A stretch of 64,000 bases of DNA. Origin: Neoechinorhynchus agilis. Its lineage: Eukaryota; Acanthocephala. Shown here in pieces: positions 10,972-22,880 of the stretch (position 1 is the stretch's first letter; every line of letters starts with the position of its first letter). The DNA is taken from NCBI GenBank assembly GCA_051530055.1, contig CM121341.1:16554001-16618000 (forward strand), written 5' to 3'. The translations under genes were made by a program, and so were the position numbers. The notes under the pieces were generated by a model. It did not search any database and was not told the DNA's origin. It worked only from the letters and a program-made list of their open reading frames with translations.

Positions 10972-12039
10972 ATGAACTCAAATAACCAAGGCTTCGTTGG
11001 AAACCGACGCTCATCCACTGATATCTGTTTTAATGAAGCGTTCACTAGCCTAATGGCTTCACAATCAGCCAAAGAAATAATCCCAAATGCTCTAAAGATT
11101 ATGCAATCACCCGACTGCAATCAACCAAGACTTTCTCACATATTGAGCAAACTTGAACGTCTGGAGGATTCTGCTGACCGGGAGTTTATTGACAATGCTG
11201 AGCAGATCTGTAAATTTCTTGCAGAAAGACAATATCAATCAAAAGACGCTGTATTTCAACGCATCTTTCAAATCATTGTCGGTTCTTGTCTTAGACTAAA
11301 TGAATATCCGCTCGAGATTTTGAGGTTTTACGTCAATGATGCTTGTCATTTACGTTCGTGGATCAATAAAGATGACATTGATCTTAATATTGATGGCTTA
11401 AGATCATTCTGTGAAAACGTAAGAGAGAAACTCATTTCAGCGGACGATATTATTAGTGTAAATGCATTGTTCTCAGAATTGGAGCAATATATTAGTCATA
11501 GGCCTTTTCAAAAGAACACAATTTCATTCCTCTCAGAAGTCTGCTCATTGAATCGCATAATGAGACTATACGTTCTTCGAGATATCGAAGCTCTAATTTG
11601 CAATTTGAACGCTGACAACGCTCAAGTTATATGCTCCATTATTCGAGGTCTTCCATCTGATTCGGATTCTGAACAACGTGATCAAATCCGAACTATTTTA
11701 GACTCGTGCCAGTATATGAACGTGAAGTCTCAGGAAGTCGCGGACGTCTTTTATAAGGCCTTTGACGACATCAAGGTTACTCGATCATTTTTAATATTGA
11801 CAAAGTCATGTCTCGGTCGATTTATTGAACAATCAGAGACATGTGTTGGCGACGGATTGAAATTCTTTTTAAAAAGTCTACATTCCGCCAACAGGGAAAT
11901 TGTGAATTATGAAATTGGAAGAGCTATACAAAAGATTATTTTACAACGGAGTATAACTTATTCCGAAATAAGAACGGCTTACAGGAATCTTACCAGTCTT
12001 TTAAAGTCAGTGATTGCGCAGGTTCACCGGTGGGTTTAG
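10972..12039 (+). CDS. Unrecognised all-helical protein (first of three neighbours)
   Basis: A continuous reading frame of 355 codons starting at ATG 10972. It is rich in Leu, Ile, Ser and Asp with repeated amphipathic helices and no membrane segment or signal peptide, which suggests a HEAT/ARM-like solenoid. Segments such as AQVICSIIRGLPSDSD and FLKSLHSANREIVNYEI vaguely recall the helical repeats of FANCI/FANCD2, but I do not consider that a secure match. A possible GT donor sits at CAG|GTTCAC (about 12027), but every acceptor tried leads quickly to a stop, so the frame probably ends here. The next two genes have similar composition on the same strand, so all three may be parts of one gene with longer introns, or a local group. 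Confidence 0.7.
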   Translation: MNSNNQGFVGNRRSSTDICFNEAFTSLMASQSAKEIIPNALKIMQSPDCNQPRLSHILSKLERLEDSADREFIDNAEQICKFLAERQYQSKDAVFQRIFQIIVGSCLRLNEYPLEILRFYVNDACHLRSWINKDDIDLNIDGLRSFCENVREKLISADDIISVNALFSELEQYISHRPFQKNTISFLSEVCSLNRIMRLYVLRDIEALICNLNADNAQVICSIIRGLPSDSDSEQRDQIRTILDSCQYMNVKSQEVADVFYKAFDDIKVTRSFLILTKSCLGRFIEQSETCVGDGLKFFLKSLHSANREIVNYEIGRAIQKIILQRSITYSEIRTAYRNLTSLLKSVIAQVHRWV

Positions 12040-12320
12040 TGATGTTTTAATAGAATGCCTTTTAGTAGGTATCTAACACCACTTTAAAATTTCTTTGCAA
12101 ATAAGCTTAAATTGCGGTTTAAATTTTGAGAGAGTATCTACGCTCAATAGTGAGGCTTTCATTAAAGCTCTGTGAATCAGACTATTGTTTTCAGAATGAA
12201 CCTATCTTTCTCTCGAAATTTATTCAGTCTTTAAACATCTAGAATTTTCGATTTGTTTCCTTTTTGGCTTAAAATTATTAACGCATGAGCAGCACACACT
12301 ACTGACTTCTAACAGAAAAG

Positions 12321-13307
12321 ATGAGCCAAGATCAGCTTAATTGCAATCTTACGATCAATGGTCTATTTAGCGGACCGGCTGCATCTTGGCGTGATGCAAT
12401 GAATCGTCGAGTAGACCGTTTCGAAGAGATCGTTGGGTCTCTGATGGATATTGCGCTCTATACAATTCTAGTAGATTGCTATAGATCGGTACGACCAAAT
12501 ATGATTAAAGTTACAGAGGAACCAGCTCCGTTATCTTCGTTCCGACATCGATTAAATGAAGGTCAAAGTCGTTGTATGACTTTTCTTAACGAAACCGTTC
12601 CTGTCATTTACACTGGCAATCCACTCTCAAAATGCCAACCATTTGATCTTGTTAAATACATTCAAATGGTTATATTTTCTGATAACTCAACATTAACGTA
12701 TGCAGATGAATGGATCACTGAGGACGTGAAGAAGACGATGTTTGAGATGATTGGTAAACTACAATTAACTGATACTTTACTTGCTGGGCTTGTTGAGATT
12801 GCGCTTAGAAACGAATGTATTGCGATAGGATTGGTAGAATGTGTCCAATTAGTAGCCAACATCACATATCGATTCGCATCTAATTCTAATTTCCGATCAT
12901 TTGACGTTCAAACAAAAGAAATGAGAAAACGATTAAGTGAACGTTTTGCTGATCTATTAGTCAAAATACAAGACCCGAATCTCTCACATTCAGTTAAGGT
13001 GATAATTGTCGCTCTGATATCAATATCTAATAATGGAAATGACTTTAAAAGACGTCTTCTTTCAAAATGTGAAGATATTCTCTCGATTATTGATTTCGCT
13101 TTAATTGGAGACTGTTCTTTACTTGAACCGTATTTCCAAGCTTACGGCAAATCGCTGTCCTGCTCTGATAGGATCGCTATTGTAAATGAAATCGCAATGC
13201 TTATAGAGCAATGTGACTTGACCAAGGGTATAAGTAAGTCCAAAGATCCGGATTTCGTAGGCGATATTATAACGAAGTGTACAAAGAAGGAGGGACGCTC
13301 GTTATGA
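12321..13307 (+). CDS. Unrecognised all-helical protein (second of three neighbours)
   Basis: A continuous frame of 328 codons from ATG 12321, no introns seen. The content is helical, with hydrophobic heptad-like stretches (VKVIIVALISISNNGNDF, IAIVNEIAMLIEQC) and no signal peptide. It ends in a basic stretch KCTKKEGRSL. A gap of 281 bp separates it from the gene before and about 530 bp from the ATG of the next. I tested joining it to either neighbour by GT-AG introns and found no phase-compatible, stop-free junction. I do not recognise the family. Confidence 0.7.
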   Translation: MSQDQLNCNLTINGLFSGPAASWRDAMNRRVDRFEEIVGSLMDIALYTILVDCYRSVRPNMIKVTEEPAPLSSFRHRLNEGQSRCMTFLNETVPVIYTGNPLSKCQPFDLVKYIQMVIFSDNSTLTYADEWITEDVKKTMFEMIGKLQLTDTLLAGLVEIALRNECIAIGLVECVQLVANITYRFASNSNFRSFDVQTKEMRKRLSERFADLLVKIQDPNLSHSVKVIIVALISISNNGNDFKRRLLSKCEDILSIIDFALIGDCSLLEPYFQAYGKSLSCSDRIAIVNEIAMLIEQCDLTKGISKSKDPDFVGDIITKCTKKEGRSL

Positions 13308-13838
13308 GCCATGGCGTAGAAATTGAAAAAATGTAAATTAACAAAGAAGTTGTCTTAGACAATGCAGTGAAAACCAAGATCTTTACTTTTAAATATTTGT
13401 AATTTGAAAATATGATGTATAACATGGAATCTATTCGTCGGTCCAATCAGCTTATTTTATCTAATCGAAATTGTACCATAAGGTATAACTTATTTATTCA
13501 GTCAAAACATTAATCTCCTTTGAGAGTCCTCTTATTTCCTAAAATACACAAATTTTAATCCATATTGCAGTCTTTTAGAAATATTAGATATTCGATCGCG
13601 CAAATGCAAGTGAGGTTTTTCTATCCTCGATGTACTTGGATGTTTTTCGAACATTTTAGGCTCGCGAACTAAACTGAATTTCAAATTCGTGTTGATTTCC
13701 GAATGAAGTCATTTTACGTTTGACTTTTATTACGAACATCCCTTCTAAACAGAATCAGCATTAATGATTTCATTATCGCCGTTAACCAAATACATTTCGA
13801 ATTTCTCCATTTCATCTTTACTGAAATTTTCACTAGTC
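13308..13838. other. Spacer between helical genes
   Basis: AT-rich, no gene. An in-frame ATG at 13764 would extend the next gene by 25 residues; I prefer the ATG at 13839. Confidence 0.5.
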
Positions 13839-14904
13839 ATGGACCCAAATGAACTGAGTGACATTGATCGTCACAAACATGAACGAGCAGTAGCGAGTCA
13901 CATACCCAATCACACTACAACAAAAGATGAACTACTCCAACTTGGTCTTGAAATAAGCTCTCTTCTCTTCTCAAACAACTATGATCTCAAATATGCCGCC
14001 ATTCAGTTCCTGCACTCATTCGGAACGCCAATATTGTTTATTCAACTGGTTTTGGATTTAAAGGATGGAGAAGTTTACACCATAGCCGGTCATCTTCTTG
14101 CTTTTTTAAAATCACAATCAACACTTCGTTCACGGGAGGTGAGATCTGTACGAATTCCAACTGGAAAAATACTCCCTTCTCGACTTCTGGAATACACCGA
14201 GTACTACGAATTAATTTGCGTACTTCGAGATCTTCTTAGAGGTGATGATCTTCAAGCAAAAGGACGAAAGATCGATAAACAGAGTTGCAAGTGTCTTCTG
14301 AAAAACGTAGTTGGGTTCATCACTCTTAGTCAAAGTGGTCGGTATTTTATTTCAAAAGTATTTAGTGCAGGGATGAAGTTAACGAAGCAAGCATCTTTCG
14401 ATTTGTTTCGTGAACTCTTTGAAGACCTTTGCGACATGGGCATCCAACATGACTATACGGCAGTTGCTGTCTTGACTGGCGATGTTGATGAGTGCAACAA
14501 TGATTTAGACAAATGAAGTGGTGGTTGTTTCTTAGGACAAACACCACACTCGTTTAATAGATAGTGAAATTCTGATGGAAATGAGCAACTGCTGGATGCA
14601 CTCTTCAAAAATGTGTCGTAAAATCCTTCCTTCAATTTTGAACAGCTCAGGCTCAGCACTCGGTCTCGTAAAAAATTCGTTTGGTAATGCCAAGTTCGCA
14701 GAAATAATCTATGAATCGTTCAGCAAACGAGTAGTCACTTTGAGCAATGAAAGTATTGAAAATACGGATCTTCTTTTGGATGCGTTGTTTGTAGCGACAA
14801 GACATGCTGATTCAGGAGTCAAATATGCCAGCGATATGGTGGAGCTCTTAAGGAATATTGTGGATGAACGTAGGGAAAATCAGCGAATGGAGGTTGATTA
14901 CTAA
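13839..14904 (+). CDS. Unrecognised all-helical protein (third of three neighbours)
   Basis: Two exons, 13839-14483 and 14536-14904, joined by a 52-bp GT-AG intron in phase 0, give 337 residues starting MDPNELSDIDRHKHERAV. An upstream in-frame ATG at 13764 would add 25 hydrophobic residues. Apparent helical repeats include YAAIQFLHSFGTPILFIQLV and GHLLAFLKSQS; the second exon continues ILPSILNSSGSALGLVKNSF and ends in an acidic tail ENQRMEVDY. It looks like an ARM/HEAT-type scaffold; I cannot name it. The splice junction is well supported because it removes an in-frame stop and keeps the frame open for 123 more codons. Confidence 0.72.
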
Positions 14905-15240
14905 AAACCTTTTTATAAATCTGAGTGTTACAGTTTTAAATTTAACAAAAAAATAGCCACTATTTTGCATACTTTTCGTTAGCGGCTAATTGCGATTTGT
15001 ATTTACGTCTTTCGCTATGTTGGCTAAAAACGACAATCAAAATGATAAGAGATTTTCTCCGATAAGATTCAACCTGTTTATTCCCGAGTATATGTTAAGT
15101 TTCGAGTGTCCCGATATTGAAGCGTCCATCGAGAAAGGAGAACTTTTTGATTAACCCATCGACTGCCAAATTTGTTTTTGTGGAGAAGTTGTTCATTTAT
15201 ATGTGTTTTTGGTGATAAGAAAAATAGAGACTGATTTATT
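14905..15240. other. Intergenic, no gene seen
   Basis: AT-rich 3' flank of the third helical gene; nothing recognised. Confidence 0.5.
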
Positions 15241-15295
15241 GATCTCAATATTTCGCCTGTCTCGTCGGACTTCTTCAAGTCTGAAAGGTTGAGGT
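15241..15295 (-). repeat. Degenerate hammerhead-like repeat
   Basis: On the minus strand: CTTGAAGAAGTCCGACGAGA then CAGGCGAAATATTGAGATC and AATAAATC. The layout (core-like TTGAAGA, GTC...GAC stem, GAAATAT, AATAAAT) matches the dispersed hammerhead-like repeats elsewhere in the window. Confidence 0.4.
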
Positions 15296-15399
15296 AGGTC
15301 ACGGTGGCTTCATCTTGAGTTTTAGCCTATAATTCGCCTTATTTGACTGGAATGTATCTCTAAATCAAAGTTCCGGCATTTTATTCGATTAGTGGCTTC

Positions 15400-15740
15400 G
15401 TCCGGGATAAGTTTAGTTGTTCGAAGATCGCTTCGAATGGTATCGAGCCAGCGTTGTTTTGGTTGACCTCGGGCTCACTTGTCTTTCATCTCGATTTCCA
15501 GCTTAGCCCTCTCTAGGGCACCCTCGCTCGAGCGCATCACATGACCATACAGCCGAGGCGGCTTTCTCTGAGCTTGTCGACGATCGGCGCAACATCACAA
15601 CGAAGTCTGATGTCGTCATTTCGGACATGATCCAGGCGAGTGTGTCCACTAGTCCAACGTAACATATTCGATTCCATGCTGGCTAATCTTTTTTAGCGGC
15701 CTTCGTAATGGGCCAACATTCGGAGCCGTACAGCTTACTT
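15400..15740 (-). mobile_element. RTE-type LINE, 3' end of the ORF
   Basis: On the minus strand the translation includes LYGSECWP, then MLRW, GHTRLDHVRNDDIRLRCDVA, PIVDKLRESRL and, after GHV/MRSSEGAL, RARGQPKQRWLD-like sequence. This is the familiar C-terminal region of RTE/BovB-class LINE polyproteins (LYGSECWP, RMLRW, DHVRNEDIR, GRPKQRWLD). Reading requires several frame changes, so it is a dead fragment without the RT core. Confidence 0.75.
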
Positions 15741-17385
15741 TTACTGCCAGTCTATGTTATTCATACCTGGATCTCTGTTTTTTCAAGAAAACCTGCCCCG
15801 TTAAAGCTGCCGTTGTTTCACAATCGTCTATATTTCCGCCTTCCGGGACACGATCTGATCGCATTTAGCTTTGGCAGAAATGTGCTCCTCCGCCGAAAGT
15901 TCAAATTATCTGTTCTCAACATACAGCTTCCTCGCTTAAAGAAATGAATAACTTTTTATCCGCTAGCAGTATGCCATTTTTTGCCTTAGCTCATCGTTCG
16001 ACCCCTGGGTCTCAAAAACCTAAACTTTTATCACTGTATGGGAAGGAGCTCCACGCTTCAAAAACTCTGCGCGACAAGGTATCGGTTAAGTTCTGGGAAT
16101 CGCTATATTGCCTTGTAGAACCCGTTTTCAATTAAGCCCGCGTAGCGAACCGCCGCAGGTTTATGGATCAAAAAGTTTGGGTTCCCATACATTTTATTCC
16201 TCTATTAGCTATGAGATTTGACCTAAAACTTAACGATATCGCTAAGTGCTGACCGTCCAAAAACTTATTCTCTAGTAACAGCCTTAGCTAACCCTTCAAA
16301 GCTAACTATCTGGTTCAGCGTATGATTTAGTCTTCTCTCGAACATTGGACCGAGATCAACATGTCTAAGCGGATTTTCCTTATAAAGAATAAACGTAAAT
16401 CTATAGTCTCACCGAACGATGTCAGGCCTTCATCCATAACTCCCTGGTGTCAATTTATGAGCGAATTCTATCACGCTTTAGTATAAAATTTTGCCTGGAG
16501 CACAACTATATAGACCCTCAATAACATTCTGAAATCTAAATTTTTCTTTTTTTTTTCAAGATGATCCCTCCCACGCTTTTTATTTCTAAACGAGGGGTCT
16601 CCCCCAGGGATAGCCTTTATCTTCAATTTTATTCTATTTTGCGTTTAAATACACTGTTCAGAACTGTACGGTCTGCCCTTTACTTACACTTTAAGCCGTT
16701 CTAAAGTCTGAGTCTGTTATAGGTAAACGCAAAATCATAGAATCCTTTATGTAGTTTTGCAATTCTAATACTCCACTATCGTACAATAAAATAAACATTT
16801 TGTGATATACTTTTACGTCTAATTTATCATGTACAAGTGATGTTAGTAAACTTAAAAAGCTTTTAAAGGTTGCCCGTGTCAAGGCTAAACGTGCATTTAG
16901 CCTTGACATCGGTCTCAAAGCGACAAAAACTATCTGGAATGCTTGGGATATCTCTGGCTCAGTGTTCTGCTACAGAGGTAGACCGTCAGGACAACGCCTG
17001 AGATTATAAAATTCTAAAATCATTGGAATCTACCTCAAAAACTAGCAGCGAGTGTAACCTGCCGTTTGTAGCGAATATTTACCGTGACAATTTCTTTGTC
17101 CGCCCGAAATGAAGGATATAATCAAACTTAAATTGTTGATGTTATCATTTTGGTGATTATGGCAAAAAAACGACGTGTAGGCGTTCACCGTGCCGATTTT
17201 ATTTTAATAACTTGTTGTTTATAATCAATACTTCAGGAATTAATAACTTATCTTTATGCTTAAAAGCCATTTAACAGTAAAGTAAATCGCTCTCAGCAGA
17301 TTTCCCAGCAAACAAATGTGAGAATTGCGCAAAGACAACCTTTACATTTATTTATCTAGCATCCTTCTAAAAATTTCGAAGCTTT
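15741..17385. other. Intergenic, probable decayed repeats, no gene seen
   Basis: Short open frames at 15708-15947 and 15944-16135 show no recognisable domain. Composition shifts repeatedly, as expected for layered dead transposons. Nothing else could be supported. Confidence 0.45.
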
Positions 17386-17388
17386 AGA

Positions 17389-17840
17389 CCAGTGGTTCCA
17401 AAACTTTTTTGACCTAGAGGTCCTTTTCAGGTGAAAACTTTGCCACGGCCCCCAGGTGGAAAATCCACTAAACGCATAAGTGAAAACTTTCTTTAAAACA
17501 AAATGCAAATGTAATCACTTGGATGAACTTTATGGGATCTGAGTATGTCACCCAACCAAAAGGTTTCAAACCCCAATTTTTAATATCCAAGTCGTTCAGA
17601 TCTGCATTAAGAGCCGTTAAGTGTTGAATAAGTAAATCTTCATCTCTATTTTGAAATGTCGAAAGATTTGGAAACTGAGAACATTCTCCTTTTCTTACGT
17701 TTTCTTTGAACAGAAAAGGTTTTGCGAAAAACGAAGAAACTACGCTTTCAGTTTTGATCAAATTTAATTGATTACCCCGAAGTTTAAAATTAGTTTCGTT
17801 AAAATTTGCAAATAAATTGGTCACAGAGGCCATGTAATTT
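17389..17840 (-). mobile_element. hAT-type transposase remnant
   Basis: The minus-strand frame 17833-17468 encodes MASVTNLFANFNETNFKLRG, then NIK-like spacing, FPNLSTFQ and LIQHLTALNADLNDL. This matches the region of hAT/ZBED-like proteins reading ADIFxHLNxLNLxLQG...MFPNL...LIxHLxxLxxxF. A hAT-like end CAGTGGTTCCAAAAC lies at 17390 just beyond it. The copy is a fragment: no catalytic DDE part and no zinc-finger BED domain are visible. Confidence 0.65.
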
Positions 17841-18314
17841 TTTTGAACTAATTAAATTGCGTCGTAAATAATTGTCTTTGTTTTCTAGGAATTCCGACAC
17901 TACTTTGTGAAATACATACAAACAGAATTTTAATCAGGACCTAAACATATCTACCTACAAATTTATTTATTTTTAGTTGTAAATAATAATAAATATTGAT
18001 TACGATTTTCTTATTTTATATTAAACATAGGACGGACCCTCTGATGTTGTTCAGGGACTAAAAAAATCAATTTTAATAATCCAAGGAAGCCGTGGCGATG
18101 CCAGCGAACCCTGAAGTTTGTACGGAACACTTTTTAGAACAACTGCATTAGACTAATTTATTTACCCCAATCGTCTCATAAATCGGGGCTCGCTTCGGTG
18201 GTCACGATTATGCAATCTACGCTTTTCCACCGCCGTATTATCAGCTTTTGAATGTTGCTCATTAGAAGTGCCCATTTTGGCAACTTTACAGTAGATGGAC
18301 TTCTGACCAATTGG
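17841..18314. other. Intergenic, no gene seen
   Basis: AT-rich; likely the 3' flank of the Gln-rich gene and the far side of the hAT remnant. The matching hAT terminal repeat was not found. Confidence 0.45.
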
Positions 18315-20093
18315 TTACATTTCAGAACACTTCGAGGTACTTGTCGATTTTTTTCGCTTTCTTGACATCTCCACCTCCTCGTTTTCTTGCAAGGCCGGTC
18401 GTCCTGGCGGTGGCAAATCCTCGTCACTCGTTTCCGTTTGATTTCCTCTCTTTCGTTTTGCTCTTGGTTCGACGTTTTCCATACGCTCCACAGAATTATT
18501 CGAAAGTTCATCTTCAGATCTATCGAGTTCTGGAATGAGCGAGCTTTCAGTTTCCTTCTTATCTGCAGAAGTGTCAGTTTTCCTTCGTTTCATCGGTTGT
18601 GCATCTTCTTCGATAATCTCTTCTGCTACTTTTCTAGGTGTTCCCTTCATCGTTTGCTTTTCACTTTCATTCGTTTCGTCCATAACTCCAGTCGATTCAT
18701 TTAGCAGAATCTTATAAGCATCCAGGATGCGATTTGGCTTGTAATTTTTAATATTATTTGGAATTCCGTATGAGGCCATCAGTGGCAAGAATGTATCCAT
18801 GAGGAAAACCTTTACTCGCTTCAAAGCATCGCTACTCAGTTGAGGTTGACCCTGAAATTCCTGCACAACCCTGTGCGCCATTATAAATATTCTTGCCTTA
18901 ACTTCTACGAATGATGCGAAGCTGAATCTACAATAGAAAAACTCTGAGATATCTTACCTTTGATCACACCTCGTTTAAATCTTGAAATGAATTCAATAAT
19001 CAATGGCAAAATCTCATTGATTTCGCTGTAGCACAGATCATTCCGTACATCGTCGTGAGTTATGTGCACTACAGAATCTTCTTCGCTGGTGATTTCTATA
19101 ATTCGCGGTTCCAATGAAGTTGGCGTGGCGCCCGGTGATTCATTATAAGTTGCTGTTGGATCAGTGCGCGAATTAGGGGATCGACGGGGCGATTGTCGCG
19201 CAAGGACGGGCTCTGGCCTACATGGGAAATGGATATAAGCCCACAGCACGACTTCGAGAAACTTACTTAAAATCAGTGTATTCGTGGTCGTTTTCAACCT
19301 TTTCATGGTGCTGATTATTAGACTGAAGTTGTTCGGGCATATATTGAAATTGATTCGGCGAATTTACGGGTATTTTTCGCTCAATTGGACGCTCTATGCA
19401 TAATGTTTCATGAGGTTGAATAAGCGGTTGATTTGGAACATTAATTACAGCTTCAGTCGTCGATTGATTTACAGCTGCCGGTAGCTCATGCTGGTGTTTG
19501 GCCATTGTTACGTTATTTTGTTGAGCAAAGTATGGATAAGGTTCCGATCTCGAATACAAATTAGCGGGATGAAGATTTGTGTTGAATTTTTGATTGCTTC
19601 CTTCATGGGGATTATATTGATGTTGTTGTTGCTGAATTGACAACTGACTCGTCAATTGGAATTGATGAACGTATGATGACTGATCTTGATTCCAAGCCGT
19701 ATTGGGCTGACGAGTAACCTGTTGTTGCTGAAAATATTGAGCTGGAAATGCCGCTGAAATTTGTGAACTTTGTTGTTGAAGTTGATTTGCTGTCAAAATC
19801 GACTGTTGATAATGTTGTCCTTGACACAGGTGATACAGTTCATTCGGCCTCTGTCCAAATGATTGAAAATTAGATACATTTGAATAAGGCAAATTCTGTA
19901 GTTGGCCGGGTTGTTGCTGTTGCCAGCCGCCTGGCTCCTGCTGTTTTTGATCCAATAATTGGCCATTTGAAGGGAAATTAAAGACAGTCCCCGGTGTATA
20001 TGAGTTATGCCATGTATATTGTCCGCCGAAATGGTTAGACTGTCCATTTGATGAAATGTTTCCTGTTGCGGAATGACCGGTGTTTTGAAACAT
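18315..20093 (-). CDS. Gln-rich, probably nuclear protein of unknown function
   Basis: Three exons on the minus strand (20093-19267, 19217-18958, 18904-18315) joined by 49- and 53-bp GT-AG introns give 558 residues. Residues 1-275 are Gln/Asn/Tyr-rich low complexity (many QQQQ runs), typical of transcription coactivators or RNA-granule proteins. A compact predicted-helical part follows (about 320-440): EINEILPLIIEFISRFKRGV, then MAHRVVQEFQGQPQLSSDAL and FLMDTFLPLMASYGIPNN. The last 120 residues alternate acidic and basic clusters with MKRRKT, AKRKRG and SRKRKKS, likely nuclear localisation signals. The helical core may define the family but I do not recognise it. Splice junctions are supported by phase at every step. 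Confidence 0.82.
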
Positions 20094-20820
20094 ATTATGT
20101 CACCAACCTTCCATTTTCTCCTCTATTCGTGATTGCCCGCCTATTTTCTCCACATGTTTCATATTTCAACTTTATTTCGAACTTTAGTCTGCTTATTCGC
20201 GTGTCGTGGTTGCTGTTAGTTCTTTGGAGATGTTATCTAAATGTTTACGGATTAATACCACCAAAACCTACAAAAAATAAAGTGGATATGCGAGCTTGTG
20301 TTCTGTCCATAAAAGAAATGTCGGTTCACACTTTCTTCATGTCTTACTCTTGTCATCTTTGAACGAGTTCAAAAGACCTGCTAACATTGACTAATATTGC
20401 GTTTATAAACGAACCTACTGTGATTCATGTTGATTGCTCGTTTTAAAATGACTCCAATGTATGCGCTTTAACGCTTTTCTTTGATTATATAGCATCGAAA
20501 ACGATAAGTCGGTTATGCGCCTTTTTATGGAGGTCTGCGGGAGCGCCGTGGATTTACACATTTTGAGCTTGAACGAAGAAATGATTGTTAGCACGTAGAT
20601 TTAAACACTCAACATTAAGACCTTAGATGTTCTGAAATCTGCCGAAATATCTTTGCGACAGTATGCTTAATTGATGTTATTTTAAAGGAAATGATGTTGA
20701 CGGATCCAATAAAAAATTATTTGGCGTTTTACATCCATCAATAAACACTCGTTCTTTCAAAATCAACTTCATTTAGAAATCATGCGGTTCCTTAATTGTT
20801 AGTTTCTGAATAAAATACAA
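20094..20820. other. Upstream region of the Gln-rich gene, no gene seen
   Basis: Holds the promoter of the minus-strand gene at 18315-20093. An ORF at 20048-20362 on the plus strand is partly antisense to exon 1 and shows no domain. Confidence 0.45.
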
Positions 20821-20824
20821 CTCT

Positions 20825-22345
20825 GTGCCGTTCAAAAGAATCATTCCCAAATCTTCTACTGACACAAGTGTCGTACGCCCCTGCGATGATTGCAACCATA
20901 GGTCCTGTGTTTCTCATTCACGCGTCTCCTCTCTTGAGGTTCTCCTACTCCTCAAAAAACTACCGCTCCGATTCCCAACTGGGCCATTCGCATCATCATT
21001 TCCTTGATCTTTGAGCATCTAGCTCATATCATCAATTCTAGCTTTGAAACGGGGATTTTTCCAGATTGCTTGAAGTCTGCTCGCGTCATTCCTATTCCTA
21101 AGGCGGGGAAACCTGTTTCTCTGACTTCCTTTCGCCCTATATCTCTACTCTCGCCGTTTTCTAAAATTTTTGAAAAATGTTTCAAAACTCGCATCCTCCC
21201 CATCTTTTTACAAAACATTTCGTCTAACCAATTCGGCTTCCGACCAGGATTCTGTTGTACCGACGCCCTCTTGTGCATTTACGATTCAATTCTGCGCAAT
21301 CCTGACCAAGAACCGTCTTTCGTTTGTCGCCTCATCCAGGTGGATCTTGCCAAGGACTTTGACTCTGTAGATCACGATCTTCTCGTTAAGGCCTGCGGGA
21401 AATTTGGCTTCTTACCCCGGCAAATAAGCTGGCTCACTTCTTTTATCGCAAACCGGTCGAAATATTTTCAATGCGGCAATACCTGCTTAACGAAGCTTCC
21501 CATACATTTCGGTGTGCCACAAGGAGCTGTACTATCGCCCTTACTTTTCGATATCTTCCTCAACGACCTTACACCCCTCTCAACGTCCGCTAAATATTTC
21601 CTTTATGCGGACGGCCTAACCATCATAACCCATGCTCCTCCATCACTCTCGCTCAGCCTCACGTACCCATCAGCTCTCAATTAATTTCTCCAAATCATTT
21701 GAACTTATTCCGTCGCTTCAAAAACCTAGGACTGATATTCCACCGCTTCCTCTCGATATCCAACGCGTCACATCGCTTCGCATTCTTGGCCTCATCTTCC
21801 AACACAACCTCAAATGGGACATCCACATTAATGGCGTCGTAGCAAAAGCCACTGCTAAATTGTATTTTATCAAGCGCTTGGGTTTCCTCGGAGTCAACCC
21901 ACGCGATCTAGCACATTTCTATTGGTCCCCGCAATCTCATATGCATACCCAACCTTTTGCAATTTATCCACCCATCAATTGCACTTGCTTTCCTCCCTAA
22001 ATAAACGAGCCTGCAAAATCTGCTCCAAGGACCTCTCACCTTCGATAAATACATGACCTCCCTGCGTTCCCTTCCATCTAAATTTCTCCCGTTCATCTCG
22101 CCAGGAAAACCCGTCCGATATACGCGATGTCCGAACAGAGTCAATCCGCCTCTCCCGCGCACCACACTATAAAAAAATCATTTTTTGCTATCGCACACCT
22201 GAATCGGAGGAAAGACTCATGCACATGCGACGACTTGCAGCTCGTTCCGAATTACAATCTCAATCAAACAGCACGAATCCAAAGATACATGGTTATCGTG
22301 CTTGTTTGTGTGTGGAACAATAAAACGTGTTATTATTATCTGAGC
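20825..22345 (+). mobile_element. LINE (CR1/Jockey-like) reverse transcriptase with 3' end
   Basis: 21004-21684 encodes LAHIINSSFETGIFPDCLKS, ARVIPIPKAGKPVSLTSFRP, NQFGFRPGFCCTDAL, VDLAKDFDSVDHDLL, VPQGAVLSPLLF and KYFLYADGLTIITH, all RT blocks of non-LTR retrotransposons. The catalytic YADD reads YADG, and the frame breaks on either side. Downstream (to 22000) come SINFSKSFEL and RILGLIFQHNLKWDIHI, typical of the RT thumb. The element ends at 22271-22345 with CCAAAGATACATGGTTATCG and an AATAAAACGTGTTATTATT tail shared with other copies in the window. Confidence 0.9.
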
Positions 22346-22880
22346 ATGCAAAATCAAACCCTTCCACAGTTATCGCCACATCGATTAAAATTCAAACATT
22401 TACAGTGATCTCCTATTTTTGGGTCTCCAATCCGATCTAACAATATCGCTGCCTATCTCAATCTCCCCATTATAAAATGGCATCATATAATAACAATCTC
22501 CTCTTCTCCTTTACTTCCGAAGGAGGTTATTCATCGGAAATTCCTGGGATCAAAGAAGATCGGGAGATCATTCGATCGGTCTCGTATCATGTTGGCAAAC
22601 TCAAGATCCACTTTGTAAATGCCAATTTCTCTGGTAGTTTCAATGATTTCGCCGTCAGCAAATGAGACTCCTCTGGCGTAACAATTTCGAGCGGCAATTA
22701 TAACTCCACGTTTCTGGTTTCCAGGCTATCTACGAATATCGATTTGTCCGACAGAGAGAGGAGTTTGAGTCAAAGCATTCCTGTAGGATTCAATTTCTCA
22801 AATCGAGCAAAACCGGTAAAACCATTCCTAGAGCAGCTATCAAAGAACACGTGGACACAAGAATTAAGGAATTGAGATCA
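22346..22880. other. Intergenic/repeat, unclear
   Basis: Between the LINE 3' tail and the next LINE fragment. A 62-codon frame at 22477-22665 has no recognised domain. Confidence 0.4.

Noticed and set aside
12000-12330. Splice join of the first and second helical genes
   Set aside because: Every GT donor and AG acceptor combination tried gave an immediate stop or wrong phase.
19612-20047. Alternative frames within the Gln-rich exon
   Set aside because: They are shadows of the CAG/CAA-rich repeats of the real frame.
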